Positions 1 through 9,384 of a stretch of 64,000 bases of DNA are shown here, one piece after another. The notes beneath the pieces are model-generated. The model saw only the letters and a list, made by a program, of their open reading frames with translations. It had not been told where the DNA came from and did no database searches. Where the stretch lies: NCBI GenBank assembly GCA_003598175.1, contig QZKN01000151.1, positions 18,897 to 82,896 on the forward strand, written 5' to 3'. Source of the DNA: Candidatus Omnitrophota bacterium. GTDB taxonomy: Bacteria > Hinthialibacterota > Hinthialibacteria > Hinthialibacterales > Hinthialibacteraceae. Numbering within the stretch: position 1 is the stretch's first letter; each line of letters begins with the position of its first letter. The translations under genes were made by a program, and so were the position numbers.

Positions 1-610
1 AAAAAGCCTCCGCATACATCCCGCCGACAAACTGGCCGCCATAGAGACCATCGCCGTAATTCATCAAGCGTCCGAACACTTCTCCCAGTTGGATCACCGT
101 GTTCGGCAAACCCGGTGCGATCAAGCCGGCAAAGTCCGCCTCGATCTGGTAATCGATATCATCCGCATGTTGGTTGAATTGCGGGTGACCGGAATCGGGT
201 GGAGCGATGCCGGCGCGTAGATTGTCGCGTCCCGCGCGGTTGGCATGCCAAAGCGGATAACCGCTGTTGGCGAAGTCGATGCCCGCCTGGCGGATGGAAA
301 CGTCGAGTCCGTACAGTTCCAACGAACGCAGAAAGGTCATTTCCACATAGATGTCATCCTGTCCGAACTGATTCACCATTTCCGGTTTCCATTGCGGTAT
401 TTGATCTTCCGGAATGATCTCACTTTTCCATTTGAACTCCGTGGGGCCGCCCCATCCCACGCCGACCATTTGCCCGATCCATCCCGCTTTCATCTTGTCT
501 TTGTACTCGTCGATGGAAAGCCGGCGATATTGCTGCTGGGCAGGAGAATCCGGGATGAACACACTGAAAACCATGCTGCATACCATTGAACAATAGAAAA
601 TTTTACGCAT
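1..610 (-). CDS. Secreted ADP-ribosylglycohydrolase family protein (3' end beyond window)
   Basis: Only the first 203 codons are inside the window; the gene runs off the left edge. It starts at the ATG at 610, preceded by a strong GGAGGAG ribosome site (618-624). Residues 1 to about 24 look like a signal peptide (ends near DSPAQQ), so the protein is exported. The mature part opens with the glycine-rich AGWIGQMVGVGWGGPTEF and then GQDDIYVEMTFL, which fit the first metal-ligand region of the ADP-ribosylglycohydrolase (DraG/ARH, PF03747) fold. Secreted members of this type are common in Planctomycetota-like bacteria, and their substrate is generally unknown. A role in removing ADP-ribose is therefore not claimed; hydrolysis of some other N- or O-glycosidic bond is equally possible. 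It is divergent from the DUF6259 gene at 812. Confidence 0.72.
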   Translation of the reverse strand, partial: MRKIFYCSMVCSMVFSVFIPDSPAQQQYRRLSIDEYKDKMKAGWIGQMVGVGWGGPTEFKWKSEIIPEDQIPQWKPEMVNQFGQDDIYVEMTFLRSLELYGLDVSIRQAGIDFANSGYPLWHANRAGRDNLRAGIAPPDSGHPQFNQHADDIDYQIEADFAGLIAPGLPNTVIQLGEVFGRLMNYGDGLYGGQFVGGMYAEAF

Positions 611-811
611 GACATACTCCTCCGAGAATGAAATGGATCCTGCAAGAGCGAAGGATGAAAATCCGAATCGATTTAGTATTCCAACGAAATCCGTTCGTGT
701 CCAGTCTATGAACCTATTTGTGGTTCTTTTTCGAAAACACTTGACGAATGGCAAACCACCCTCCACGATGAAGTATTCTATTGTTTCAAAACGCCGATGT
801 GGAGAATTAAG

Positions 812-2959
812 ATGAAACGCTTTTTCATTTTATTTGTTTCCGGTTTTTTGTGTTGTTCTTTTCCCATGATTTTTACTTCCGCCGATGAACCATTGTATAC
901 ACTTTATTCCGATGGCGGACGTCTCGTCATTCAAAATAATGATGGCGTGATTTCCTTACAGGCGTTGGATGCGCGCTTCCCACGTTACCAGCGAATTTGG
1001 ATCGATTCGCAATCCCACATTCCGCTGTGGACCATTACATTGCTCGATCAAGACGGCCAACGTCACACAACGAACGCATTGGAAGGGAAGGGAACCATTC
1101 GCGAAGCAACAAAACAACGAATGCAAATGGAATGGAAGAATCTGCAGCCGGGAAATCTGAAAATCACCGCAACGGTTTCGGTGAAGAATGAAGGCTTCGA
1201 ATGGGAATTGGAAGCGGATGTTCTCGAGTCCGATTTCACGTTGTGGGATATCGTGTATCCCGAAATCGGTCCCATCGCCCATCCCCGTGAATCGCATTCC
1301 ATCGTTCCTTACGGTTGGGGATTGCAATTTGACGATTTGTTATCCCGCCGATTGGATGGCGTCTATCCATCTGCGGTCTACGCCATGCCGTTTACGGCGA
1401 TTTCAGATAAGGACACGGGCATTTATCTCGGTGTGCACGATCCCGCGGGACATGCGTTTCGCCTTTTCGTCGGACGTCGCGACGATCCGAAAACCGCCGG
1501 TCTCGGCGTTCGCCACGATGTGGAAGGCATGGGGCAGGTAAATCGTTTCCGTGTTCCCTACGCCGTAACCACGATTCCGTTTCAAGGCGATTGGTACGAA
1601 AGCGCGCGAATTTACCGCCAGGCGGCCATGAACACGGAATGGGGCAACATTCCACCGCTTGCCGAACGAAAGGATATCCCACCGTGGCTGCTGGATACCG
1701 ATTTGTGGTATTGCGGTCCTTGCCATGATGAAGAGAGCGCGAAGCAGGTGCTCGCATTCGCGGAATATTTTGGTGTTCCCACCTCCGCGCACGTTTATCA
1801 ATGGCATCAGATTCCCTTCGATGATCATTATCCGGAATATTTTCCTGCCAAACCGGATTTTCATGACGCAGTGAAAAAAGCGCAGGAGGCCGGCATTGCC
1901 GTGATGCCCTACATCAACGGCCGATTGTGGGATCCCGCGACGGACAGTTGGAAGGATAACAATGCGGAAACCGCCTGCGCCATCGATGAAAAGGGCGAGA
2001 AATATGTCGAAATTTACGGCTCGAAGGTTCCGCTCTCGCCGATGTGTCCGTTTACCAAACTCTGGCAGGATACGGTGGTGAATCTCGTGGATCGCCTGGT
2101 CAATGACGTCGGCGTCCGCGCGGTGTATATCGATCAGATATCCGCCGCCGCCGCCAAACGATGTTTCGCGAACAATCACGGCCATCCCGCCGGCGGCGGG
2201 ACGTATTGGATTCACGGCTACCGCGACTTACTCAAACGATGTCTGGCGCTTTTGCCGCCCGGCGCGGCCTTGACGACGGAAGAAAACGCGGATCCGTGGA
2301 ACGATCAGCTTCACGCCTGGCTGCTGGTCAACACGCGGGAAAACGACGGCGATGTCATCCCGCTTTATCCGGCAGTTTATGGCGGACGGGCGATCTCGTT
2401 CGGCTTTCAATATATCCATGGCAGCGATTTTTCCGAACGGTACCCCTTCCGCTTGAAAATGGCGCGCGCATTCGTTTTCGGCTCCCAATTGGGATGGGTC
2501 GGCTCGCAAGTTCTCGATGAAAAAAATGCGACGGAAGCGGAGTTTTTAAAGACATTATGCCGGATTCGGCATGAGTCACGCGATGCGTTGCAGTTCGGTG
2601 AACTACTGCCGCCGGTCGGTATAAAAAACGCCGGCATGGTTTCCTGGACGGTTCAAACCGGCGAGGAAAAGAAGCAAATCACGCAATCCGCCGTCATGGC
2701 GTCAGCGTGGCTGACGCCGGATGGTCTGCACAAACTCGCGTTGGCTAACGTTGCGGATGAGGGACAAACGATCACTCTGACGATCACGCGCAACCATGTG
2801 CGGGGCGAGGAATTCGCCGGTATTCAAGCGATCTCTCATGACAAGCAAATTTCCGTTCCATTCTCCCGTAATCCTGTCGGCGATTGGGAAGGAACGGTTG
2901 TGCTCCCTGCTGTGGATGCGTGTGTATTCACGATAAATACAACCGATGTGAAACACTGA
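812..2959 (+). CDS. Secreted DUF6259-type glycoside hydrolase-like protein
   Basis: A 715-residue protein. An upstream in-frame ATG exists at 797, but the ATG at 812 has GGAG at 801-804 and directly begins a signal peptide (MKRFFILFVSGFLCCSFPM), so 812 is preferred. Residues about 270-570 look like a TIM-barrel: DIPPWLLDTDLWYCGPCHDE, then VMPYINGRLWD, then RAVYIDQISAAAAK with an Asp at a strand end, then ALTTEENADPW with paired Glu. That order of acidic residues is what retaining glycosidases of clan GH-D/GH-H-like type show. N- and C-terminal parts are beta-rich. I recognise the family as DUF6259 by overall look; the substrate is unknown. A polysaccharide-degradation role, acting in the periplasm or outside the cell, is inference. 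It ends about 290 bp before the TonB-dependent receptor. Confidence 0.7.
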   Translation: MKRFFILFVSGFLCCSFPMIFTSADEPLYTLYSDGGRLVIQNNDGVISLQALDARFPRYQRIWIDSQSHIPLWTITLLDQDGQRHTTNALEGKGTIREATKQRMQMEWKNLQPGNLKITATVSVKNEGFEWELEADVLESDFTLWDIVYPEIGPIAHPRESHSIVPYGWGLQFDDLLSRRLDGVYPSAVYAMPFTAISDKDTGIYLGVHDPAGHAFRLFVGRRDDPKTAGLGVRHDVEGMGQVNRFRVPYAVTTIPFQGDWYESARIYRQAAMNTEWGNIPPLAERKDIPPWLLDTDLWYCGPCHDEESAKQVLAFAEYFGVPTSAHVYQWHQIPFDDHYPEYFPAKPDFHDAVKKAQEAGIAVMPYINGRLWDPATDSWKDNNAETACAIDEKGEKYVEIYGSKVPLSPMCPFTKLWQDTVVNLVDRLVNDVGVRAVYIDQISAAAAKRCFANNHGHPAGGGTYWIHGYRDLLKRCLALLPPGAALTTEENADPWNDQLHAWLLVNTRENDGDVIPLYPAVYGGRAISFGFQYIHGSDFSERYPFRLKMARAFVFGSQLGWVGSQVLDEKNATEAEFLKTLCRIRHESRDALQFGELLPPVGIKNAGMVSWTVQTGEEKKQITQSAVMASAWLTPDGLHKLALANVADEGQTITLTITRNHVRGEEFAGIQAISHDKQISVPFSRNPVGDWEGTVVLPAVDACVFTINTTDVKH

Positions 2960-3025
2960 TCTGTTTTTCGCATGATTGGCCGATCACAACGAAAGATGAA
3001 AATAACCATTGTTTGTTCATACGTG

Positions 3026-3048
3026 GGTAAAGCAAGCGTCCCCGCTTG
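3026..3048 (+). repeat. Short hairpin repeat, copy A
   Basis: A 23-bp sequence beginning GGTAAAGCAAGCGTCC and ending CGCTTG. It is matched at 22 of 23 positions by the reverse complement of 5427-5449. The CAAGCG/CGCTTG arms form a stem-loop. A second GC-rich motif (GCAGGCGAGGA) follows about ten bases later. It looks like a REP-type intergenic element; the two copies bracket the TonB-receptor gene in inverted orientation. Confidence 0.6.
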
Positions 3049-3164
3049 TATGAATAACGCAGGCGAGGATGTCTTCTTCATTCTTGCCGAATGTTATTAA
3101 ATGCGAATACGTTGGCGGCTCATATTGCATTTTGCGGAAATCTCTTCTAAATTAAACAATCAGG

Positions 3165-3176
3165 CGTTAGGTAACG
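3165..3176. promoter_or_regulatory. Possible operator dyad upstream of the TonB receptor
   Basis: CGTTA-GG-TAACG is a perfect inverted repeat about 70 bp upstream of the receptor start. It resembles in style the ATGTTA-AGA-TAACAT dyad upstream of the DtxR-like gene at 31949. A link to metal regulation is speculation, since short dyads occur by chance. Confidence 0.25.
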
Positions 3177-3245
3177 ATACGATTAAATTCATCGACTGCC
3201 GATTCGAAATCTGGAATTGGCCAATACTCATGTGGTTCCGATACG

Positions 3246-5288
3246 ATGTCAACTGTATGGAAAACGTTTTTGTTGATATTCCTGCTTTTTATGGCTGTTC
3301 AGGTCTGCCAATCGAATGCCAATGATCCGGTTATTTCATTCCATACGGATTTGACGAAAATGAGTCTCGAGGAACTGATGAACCTCGAGATTACTTCCGC
3401 TTCCAAAAAACCGCAAAAGCGTTCTGCCGCATCCGCCGCCGTTTTTGTCATTACGCAGGACGATATCCGCCGTTCCGGCGTGACCAGCATTCCCGAAGCG
3501 CTGCGAATGGTTCCGGGGTTGCAGGTTGCGCGCATCGATGCAAACAAATGGGCTATTTCGTCGCGTGGTTTCAACGAACGTTTTGCCAACAAATTGTTGG
3601 TTTTGATGGATGGTCGCACGGTTTACACTCCTCTGTTTTCGGGCGTGTATTGGGACGTGCAAGACACGTTGCTGGAAGACATCGAGCGTATTGAAGTGAT
3701 TCGTGGACCAGGCGCGGCGTTGTGGGGCGCCAACGCGGTGAACGGAGTGATCAACATTATCACGAAAAACGCGAAAGATACGCAAGGCGGCCTGTTGTCG
3801 ACCCACGTCAGTACGGAAGAAAACCTCTCCGGCGGATTTCGCTTTGGCGGCAAAATCGATGAAACGACCTTTTATCGAGTCTACACGAAATACTCGAATT
3901 GGGACCGCTTTGTCAATTCATCCGGCTGGGACGCCGCGGATGAATGGGACGTTGCACGGGGTGGATTTCGGGTCGATTCGGAATTATCCGAATCGGACAC
4001 GTTGACCGTGCAGGGAGATTTATATTCCGGCGAAGTGGGAACGAGTTACAAACACCCCTATTTTGAATATCCATATGCGCAAGTGGTCAACATCGACGAT
4101 ACCATTACCGGCGCCAATCTTCTGTCCCGCTGGAAACGTGAATTCTCTTCGACATCGAATATCGCGTTGCAATTGTATTACGATTGGAGCAAACGGGCGC
4201 TGGACATCGGCGGTGAAAATCGTGATATTTTCGATCTCGATTTTCAACACCATTTTGCCTGGGGCGACCGCAACGACGTGGTGTGGGGTTGGGGGTATCG
4301 TTTTACCGCGGATCACATCGACGACACCATCGTGGCGCGGCTTGATCCGCGAAGCCGCGAAGATCATCTATTCAATTTGTTTGTCCAGGATGATCTTATG
4401 CTTTGGGAGGATCGTTTGCATCTTATTTTGGGTTCGAAATTCGAGCACAACGATTATACCGGCTTCGAAATCCAGCCCAACGTTCGTTTGCTGTGGACTC
4501 CTCACGAACGGCATTCTTTGTGGACCTCCGTTTCTCGCGCCGTGAGAACGCCATCTCGTGCAGAACATGATCTTCATCTTGTTCCCGAAGTGGCGCTGCC
4601 GTTCGATCCGAGATTGCCATTACCCTATCCGGTTTTCTCGGAATTCATTGGGAATCGTGAGTATGAGTCCGAAAATCTTCTTGCTTATGAAATTGGTTAC
4701 CGTTGGCTGGTCAATGATCGATTCAATATCGATGTGGCTACGTTTTACAACAAATACGATCGACTTCACACCGCCGAATTGGGTATGCTCACTCTGATTC
4801 CCGATCCGCCTCCTATTCATTTCTCCATTCCCGGCTCGTTGTTTAACAAAATGGACGGTGAAACGTACGGCGTGGAATTCGTCGCCGATTGGCGTCTCCT
4901 GCCGTCGTGGAAACTGCAATTCGCTTATACTTATTTACAAATGCAGTTGCATCTAGCCGAAGACAGCACGGATGTCGTATTCGAACAGGCGGAAGGGGAA
5001 AGCCCGCACCATCAGTTTTCTTTGCGTACCGCAGTGGATCTCGTAAAAAATCTCGAATTGGATATTTGGCTTCGTCATACGGACAATCTACCCGCCTATG
5101 CCGTCCCCGCCTACACGACCCTTGACGTCCGATTGGGATGGAAACCCCATGACAATTTTGAACTTGCGCTTGGTGTGCAAAACGCTTTCGATCCACGCCA
5201 TCGGGAATTCGGAAATACGAGAATCATTCGCTCTCTTGCTTCCGAAGTGGAACGGAATATTTATCTGCAAGCTACCTGGCGGTTTTAA
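3246..5288 (+). CDS. TonB-dependent outer-membrane receptor
   Basis: 680 residues. An N-terminal signal peptide (MSTVWKTFLLIFLLFMAVQV...) precedes a short conserved segment (MSLEELMNLEITSASKK) typical of one large receptor subfamily. The plug domain spans about residues 50-165, with VFVITQDDIRRSG, IPEALRMVPGLQVARID and the hallmark VIRGPGAALWGANAVNGVI. The rest is a beta-barrel ending in aromatic-rich strands and a terminal Phe, as outer-membrane insertion requires. The protein imports a large ligand across the outer membrane using TonB energy; iron-chelate, cobalamin and oligosaccharide are all possible ligands, and nothing here decides. No tonB, exbB or SusD-like gene is adjacent, so it depends on partners elsewhere. 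It is flanked by inverted copies of a hairpin repeat. Confidence 0.9.
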   Translation: MSTVWKTFLLIFLLFMAVQVCQSNANDPVISFHTDLTKMSLEELMNLEITSASKKPQKRSAASAAVFVITQDDIRRSGVTSIPEALRMVPGLQVARIDANKWAISSRGFNERFANKLLVLMDGRTVYTPLFSGVYWDVQDTLLEDIERIEVIRGPGAALWGANAVNGVINIITKNAKDTQGGLLSTHVSTEENLSGGFRFGGKIDETTFYRVYTKYSNWDRFVNSSGWDAADEWDVARGGFRVDSELSESDTLTVQGDLYSGEVGTSYKHPYFEYPYAQVVNIDDTITGANLLSRWKREFSSTSNIALQLYYDWSKRALDIGGENRDIFDLDFQHHFAWGDRNDVVWGWGYRFTADHIDDTIVARLDPRSREDHLFNLFVQDDLMLWEDRLHLILGSKFEHNDYTGFEIQPNVRLLWTPHERHSLWTSVSRAVRTPSRAEHDLHLVPEVALPFDPRLPLPYPVFSEFIGNREYESENLLAYEIGYRWLVNDRFNIDVATFYNKYDRLHTAELGMLTLIPDPPPIHFSIPGSLFNKMDGETYGVEFVADWRLLPSWKLQFAYTYLQMQLHLAEDSTDVVFEQAEGESPHHQFSLRTAVDLVKNLELDIWLRHTDNLPAYAVPAYTTLDVRLGWKPHDNFELALGVQNAFDPRHREFGNTRIIRSLASEVERNIYLQATWRF

Positions 5289-5426
5289 ATTGCCTGGATT
5301 GTATGTTCCCTTGCCATCAACTCACGGCGATTTGTCTCATCCCCTGACTCACTCCATTTCTTGACGATTCCCCGCTATGCTATAAGGAACATGGGTAGTG
5401 CAGGCGTTCCTGTTTGCCCGGTTCTG

Positions 5427-5449
5427 CAAGCGAGGACGCTTGCTTTACC
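5427..5449 (-). repeat. Short hairpin repeat, copy B
   Basis: The minus strand carries the same 23-bp sequence as 3026-3048 with one substitution. On the plus strand it folds as GCAAGCG-AGGA-CGCTTGC (5426-5443), 140 bp after the receptor stop. The tail is only TTTACC, so it is a weak terminator candidate. A related GCAGGCGTTCCTG lies about 25 bp before it. Confidence 0.6.
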
Positions 5450-5498
5450 GCCCTATTGTATGCGGAAATCCCCATAAATGAGATGAACGAAACAAACC

Positions 5499-6632
5499 AT
5501 GCAAATTGTTCTTGCGCCTAACGCATTCAAAGAATGCCTTTCCGCTCCCGCCGTGGCGGACGCGATGGAAGAAGGCATCCTTCGCATCCCTGCGGACATT
5601 CGCACCGTCAAAGTTCCTTTGGCCGATGGCGGCGACGGAACCACCGACGCGCTCGTTTCCGCAAGGAACGGTGTATTTGTCGAATTGACGGTTCACGATC
5701 CGCTGATGCGTCCGGTTACCGCCCGTTATGGCCTTATTGACGATGGCGAAACTGCCGTAATGGAAATGGCGCAGGCTTCCGGTTTGTGGCGTTTGCGGGA
5801 AGAAGAGAAAAATCCGCTCCTGACCTCGACGTTCGGCGCCGGCGAGATGATGCGAGATGCGCTGGATCGCGGAGTGTCGGCGATTATCGTCGGCATCGGC
5901 GGCAGCGCCACAACCGACGCGGGCATCGGCATGGCCGCCGCATTAGGCTACCGCCTTCTTGACGGCCAAAATCGAGAAATCGATCCAACCGGCGGAAACA
6001 TGCAGGAACTTGCCGGGATTGACGATACATACGCTCATCCCCATCTCAAAAAAATAAAAATCCACGTTGCCTGTGATGTCGCCAATCCGCTTCTCGGTCC
6101 GAATGGGGCTGCGCCTGTTTATGGCCCGCAGAAGGGCGCGACTCCGGAGATGATTTTCCAACTCGAAGATGGTTTGGCAACGGTTGCCCGTCACTTGCAG
6201 GCTTACAACCGCCGCTTTCGACCGGAAATGCCCGGCGGAGGCGCAGCCGGCGGATTGGGCGCAGGTCTGGTGGGATTCTGCTGCGCCGAGCTGCGCTCCG
6301 GTTTCGATCTCATCGCGGATTACGCCCGTTTGGACGACGCGCTGGCCGATGCGGATTTGGCGCTGACGGGCGAAGGAAAAATCGACCACTCCACTCGTTT
6401 CGGTAAAGTCCCAGCCGGAGTTGGCCAGCGCGCCAAAAAACATAACATTCCGGCCGTGGCTTTGGCCGGCGGCATTTTCGGCGATGTATCCTCTTTATAT
6501 GAGGAAGGAATCTCCGCGCTGTTCTCGATTACTCCCGCGCCGATCTCGCTCGCCGAAGCAATCGGGCGGGCAAGGGTATTGATTGCACAAACTTCAGAGC
6601 AGGTGATTCGATTGTGGCTTCTCAAAAATTAA
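5499..6632 (+). CDS. glxK: Glycerate 2-kinase (GlxK/GarK family)
   Basis: 377 residues, the usual length for PF02595 glycerate kinases. The opening APNAFKECLSA, then PLADGGDGTTDAL, and GIGGSATTDAGIGMAAALG are the family's nucleotide- and glycerate-binding motifs; a late AVALAGGIFGD also fits. The enzyme phosphorylates D-glycerate with ATP, normally giving 2-phosphoglycerate for entry into lower glycolysis; it is cytoplasmic. The stop codon overlaps the next gene (TAATG at 6630-6634), so translation is probably coupled to trkA, a pairing with no obvious biochemical link. No tartronate-semialdehyde reductase or hydroxypyruvate isomerase is nearby, so the source of glycerate is not visible here. 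Confidence 0.88.
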   Translation: MQIVLAPNAFKECLSAPAVADAMEEGILRIPADIRTVKVPLADGGDGTTDALVSARNGVFVELTVHDPLMRPVTARYGLIDDGETAVMEMAQASGLWRLREEEKNPLLTSTFGAGEMMRDALDRGVSAIIVGIGGSATTDAGIGMAAALGYRLLDGQNREIDPTGGNMQELAGIDDTYAHPHLKKIKIHVACDVANPLLGPNGAAPVYGPQKGATPEMIFQLEDGLATVARHLQAYNRRFRPEMPGGGAAGGLGAGLVGFCCAELRSGFDLIADYARLDDALADADLALTGEGKIDHSTRFGKVPAGVGQRAKKHNIPAVALAGGIFGDVSSLYEEGISALFSITPAPISLAEAIGRARVLIAQTSEQVIRLWLLKN

Positions 6633-8020
6633 TGGTAATCATCATCGGCGCCGGCGAGGTGGGCAAAGGGCTTGCGCGCCGTCTGACCGCCGAAGGGCAT
6701 CAAGTAAAAATCATTGACAACAATCCCGTCATTTTGGCGGATATTGAAAGCAAACTGGATGTCTTGACCGTTGCGGGAAACGGCGCGAGCGCCTCCGTTC
6801 TGCTGCAAGCGGGGATTGAAAACGCCGATTTGTTCATCGGCGTCAGCGATAACGACGCCTGCAATCTGTTGTCCTGCGCTATCGTGAAGCAATTCAACGT
6901 CATGCGCACGATTGCCCGTGTGCGCAGCGAAGATTATCTTCTCCCCGATCGCTCGCATTATTCCAACGCCATGAACATCGACCTCATCATTAATCCCGAC
7001 GAAGTGGCCGCGATCGAATTATACGACCTGCTCGAAAATCCCATTGCCAACAGCGTCGCCGATTTTGCCGGCGGACGCCTGAAATTAGTCGGCTTTCGCG
7101 CAACCATTGCCTCCCCCATCTGCAATCGCACGTTGCAGGAACTGCCGGAATTGGGTTTTTCCGACTCGCTGTTGATTGGCTCGCTGGTGCGTGGGAATGA
7201 AGTGATCATCCCTCGCGGCGATACGCGGGTTATTCCCGGCGATCAAGTGTACGTGATCGTTGACAGCGCATCGTTGGATAAATTGAATAAACTGGGAGGC
7301 ATCGCCGCGCGGGAACTACGCAAGGTCGTCATCGTCGGCGCCAGCCGCGTTTCTTTTTTTCTCGCAGAAAAACTGAAAAACAGCGGCGCCAACCTGATTT
7401 TGATCGATCAGGATGAAGCGCGTTGCGAACAGTTCGCCGCCGAGTTGGAACACGCCACCATCCTGCACGGCGACGGCACAGACATCACCATGCTCAACGA
7501 AGCGGGCGTCAACGAGGCCGACGGATTCGTCGCCGCCTCGCAGGATGATGAAACCAACATCCTTTCCGCCTTGCTCGCAAAGGAACAAGGCGCGAAACGC
7601 GTCATTTCTCTTTTACGAAAACCGCAATACATTCCTCTCCTTGCCCACATCAAACCCATCGACGTTGCCGTCAATCCTCGCCTGGCCACCATCAACGCCA
7701 TCATGCGCTACGTTCGACAGGGAAAAATCCTCACCATGGCCACCCTGGCCGAGGACAAAGCGGAAGCGATCGAAGTTGTGGTGGATTCCGAATCTGTTCT
7801 TATCGGCAAAAAACTGAAAGATGGCTTTATCCCCCGCGACATCCTGCTTGGCGCCATCGTCAGAGAGAATGAAGTGATCATTCCCAAAGGCGAAGACGAA
7901 CTGCGCGCCAACGATCAGGCTATCGTGATCGCCCTGAAAGATAAAATCAGTAAAGTGGATGAACTCTTTTCCCGCAAGAAACCACCTTTTGGATTAAAAC
8001 AATTCTTTGGTTCACTCTGA
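6614..8020 (+). CDS. trkA: Trk potassium uptake regulator TrkA
   Basis: 468 residues with the duplicated architecture of full-length TrkA. RCK/NAD-binding domain 1 opens with VIIIGAGEVGKGLARRL (residues 7-23). A TrkA_C domain follows at about 145-225, then a second Rossmann domain (VVIVGASRVSFFLAEKL) and a second TrkA_C at about 385-455. It is a peripheral cytoplasmic subunit that gates a TrkH/KtrB-type potassium channel in response to nucleotides. The GTG at 6614 overlaps the end of glycerate kinase; the ATG at 6632 is an alternative start. No trkH lies in the window, so the membrane partner is encoded elsewhere. Confidence 0.92.
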   Translation: MASQKLMVIIIGAGEVGKGLARRLTAEGHQVKIIDNNPVILADIESKLDVLTVAGNGASASVLLQAGIENADLFIGVSDNDACNLLSCAIVKQFNVMRTIARVRSEDYLLPDRSHYSNAMNIDLIINPDEVAAIELYDLLENPIANSVADFAGGRLKLVGFRATIASPICNRTLQELPELGFSDSLLIGSLVRGNEVIIPRGDTRVIPGDQVYVIVDSASLDKLNKLGGIAARELRKVVIVGASRVSFFLAEKLKNSGANLILIDQDEARCEQFAAELEHATILHGDGTDITMLNEAGVNEADGFVAASQDDETNILSALLAKEQGAKRVISLLRKPQYIPLLAHIKPIDVAVNPRLATINAIMRYVRQGKILTMATLAEDKAEAIEVVVDSESVLIGKKLKDGFIPRDILLGAIVRENEVIIPKGEDELRANDQAIVIALKDKISKVDELFSRKKPPFGLKQFFGSL

Positions 8021-8037
8021 GTGAAAAAAATGGGTGA

Positions 8038-9384
8038 TTAACTGAACACCGCGCGCCAGGCGAGATAGGCAATGGAGAAAATGCTGAGCCAGAGAATGAA
8101 ATCGTAGAATTTTGAGGGCGTTAATTCCTTATCGGTTCGGCAATAGCGAAAAATGAGAGCCTGCCAAGCGACGACGATGAGGAATAGTGAGTTGGATATG
8201 CCCATGAAAATAACCAAAAGAAGCGGTTTTTGGATGAAGAAATAGATAATGCCGCAAGTCAGAGGGAATACCCACGCCATGATGGCGATGGAGCGTTTGC
8301 GCTGGGCTTCATTATTCCAATCGATGAGTTTGCACAGATGAAAAAAATCGCTCCAAACGCGGGAGAATCCGGCGGTGTTGGCGAAAATAGTGGAAAAGAG
8401 GACGGTGAAGGCGCAGAGCATGAAGACCATGCGCGATCCGTCGCCCAGCACTTGTGTGAAGAGGCCGGACAGTTGAAAGATGAATTCGTTGCCGTCCGCC
8501 AGCGTTGGCTGTGATTTCAACACCGCTGCGCCCAGGATGTAGAAGGCGCAGGTGGTGACGGTATAGACGATCATGGAGACGAGGGCATCGATGGTCATGA
8601 CGCGAATCCAGCCGCGGGCGCGGTCAAACCATTCCGGCGAACCGTCGCGCGGTCCGGTCCAGGCGGCGTACCCTTTTTCCCAGCACCAATACGTGTACAT
8701 CACGGTTTCCCCCGCGGCGACGCCGGTGATGCCAAATGCGCCGAGGGCGAGCGCAATCATTTCCGGCGGCAGGTGGAAAGTAAAACCGCTTGCCAGATCT
8801 GAAATAGAATAAGCGTAGGGAGTCCATTGAATGGCAAAGACGCAGTAAAGGACGGTGGAGATGAATAGAAAGTTAAGGGCGGTGGCGATCCACTCCACTG
8901 GTTTGTATTTGCCGTGAAACACGAGCAATGCGATGAGGATCACCAGGATTCCCAGCCACACTTCCAATGAAAAGCGAGGAAATACGTAGGCGGCCACTTG
9001 CGCGGAACCTCCCAGTACGCCGCCCTGGCCGAAAAAGGTGGCGATCAGGTAAAGAACGCCGCTATACACGGTCCAATGGATGCCGAAAATACGAATTCCC
9101 TTGCCGCGATTCCACGATTGAAACGAAGGGCGCCCATGAATAATACAATTACGTCCATGTTCCAGTTGTACCGCAACTTTTATCAAACAACCAAACAAAA
9201 TCACCCAGAGTAAAATAAAACCGGCTTTCGCGCCCAGAGCCGTGGTCGCAATCAATTCGCCGGAGCCGACGATGGCGGCGGAGAGAATCAGGCCGGGACC
9301 TAAAAAACGTAGTGAGGTAAAAAAACCGGACGGTGGTGTGCGAATGTCCGTTTGATATGGTTTGACCGTCGGATCGTGTGGCAT
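8038..9384 (-). CDS. Nramp-family transporter, non-canonical metal-site motifs
   Basis: About 448 residues with some eleven hydrophobic segments; convergent with trkA. The ATG at 9384 has a purine-rich GGAAAGAAAGAG just upstream; in-frame ATGs at 9402 and 9414 are possible but lack any ribosome site. TM1 (LGPGLILSAAIVGSGELIAT) aligns with Nramp TM1, yet the metal-binding DPGN motif is replaced by GSGE. In TM6 the canonical A/M-P-H region reads GITGVAAGETVMY, lacking the Met ligand. The fold is therefore Nramp/LeuT-like, but Mn/Fe transport cannot be assumed. Distant Nramp relatives with altered TM1/TM6 include magnesium transporters (NRMT) and uncharacterised clades. Substrate unknown; possibly another divalent cation or an organic solute. 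Confidence 0.8.
   Translation of the reverse strand: MPHDPTVKPYQTDIRTPPSGFFTSLRFLGPGLILSAAIVGSGELIATTALGAKAGFILLWVILFGCLIKVAVQLEHGRNCIIHGRPSFQSWNRGKGIRIFGIHWTVYSGVLYLIATFFGQGGVLGGSAQVAAYVFPRFSLEVWLGILVILIALLVFHGKYKPVEWIATALNFLFISTVLYCVFAIQWTPYAYSISDLASGFTFHLPPEMIALALGAFGITGVAAGETVMYTYWCWEKGYAAWTGPRDGSPEWFDRARGWIRVMTIDALVSMIVYTVTTCAFYILGAAVLKSQPTLADGNEFIFQLSGLFTQVLGDGSRMVFMLCAFTVLFSTIFANTAGFSRVWSDFFHLCKLIDWNNEAQRKRSIAIMAWVFPLTCGIIYFFIQKPLLLVIFMGISNSLFLIVVAWQALIFRYCRTDKELTPSKFYDFILWLSIFSIAYLAWRAVFS

Noticed and set aside
1403..2215. 270-codon reading frame antisense to the DUF6259 gene
   Set aside because: No known motif, low-complexity composition, and it lies opposite a gene with clear signal peptide and domain motifs.
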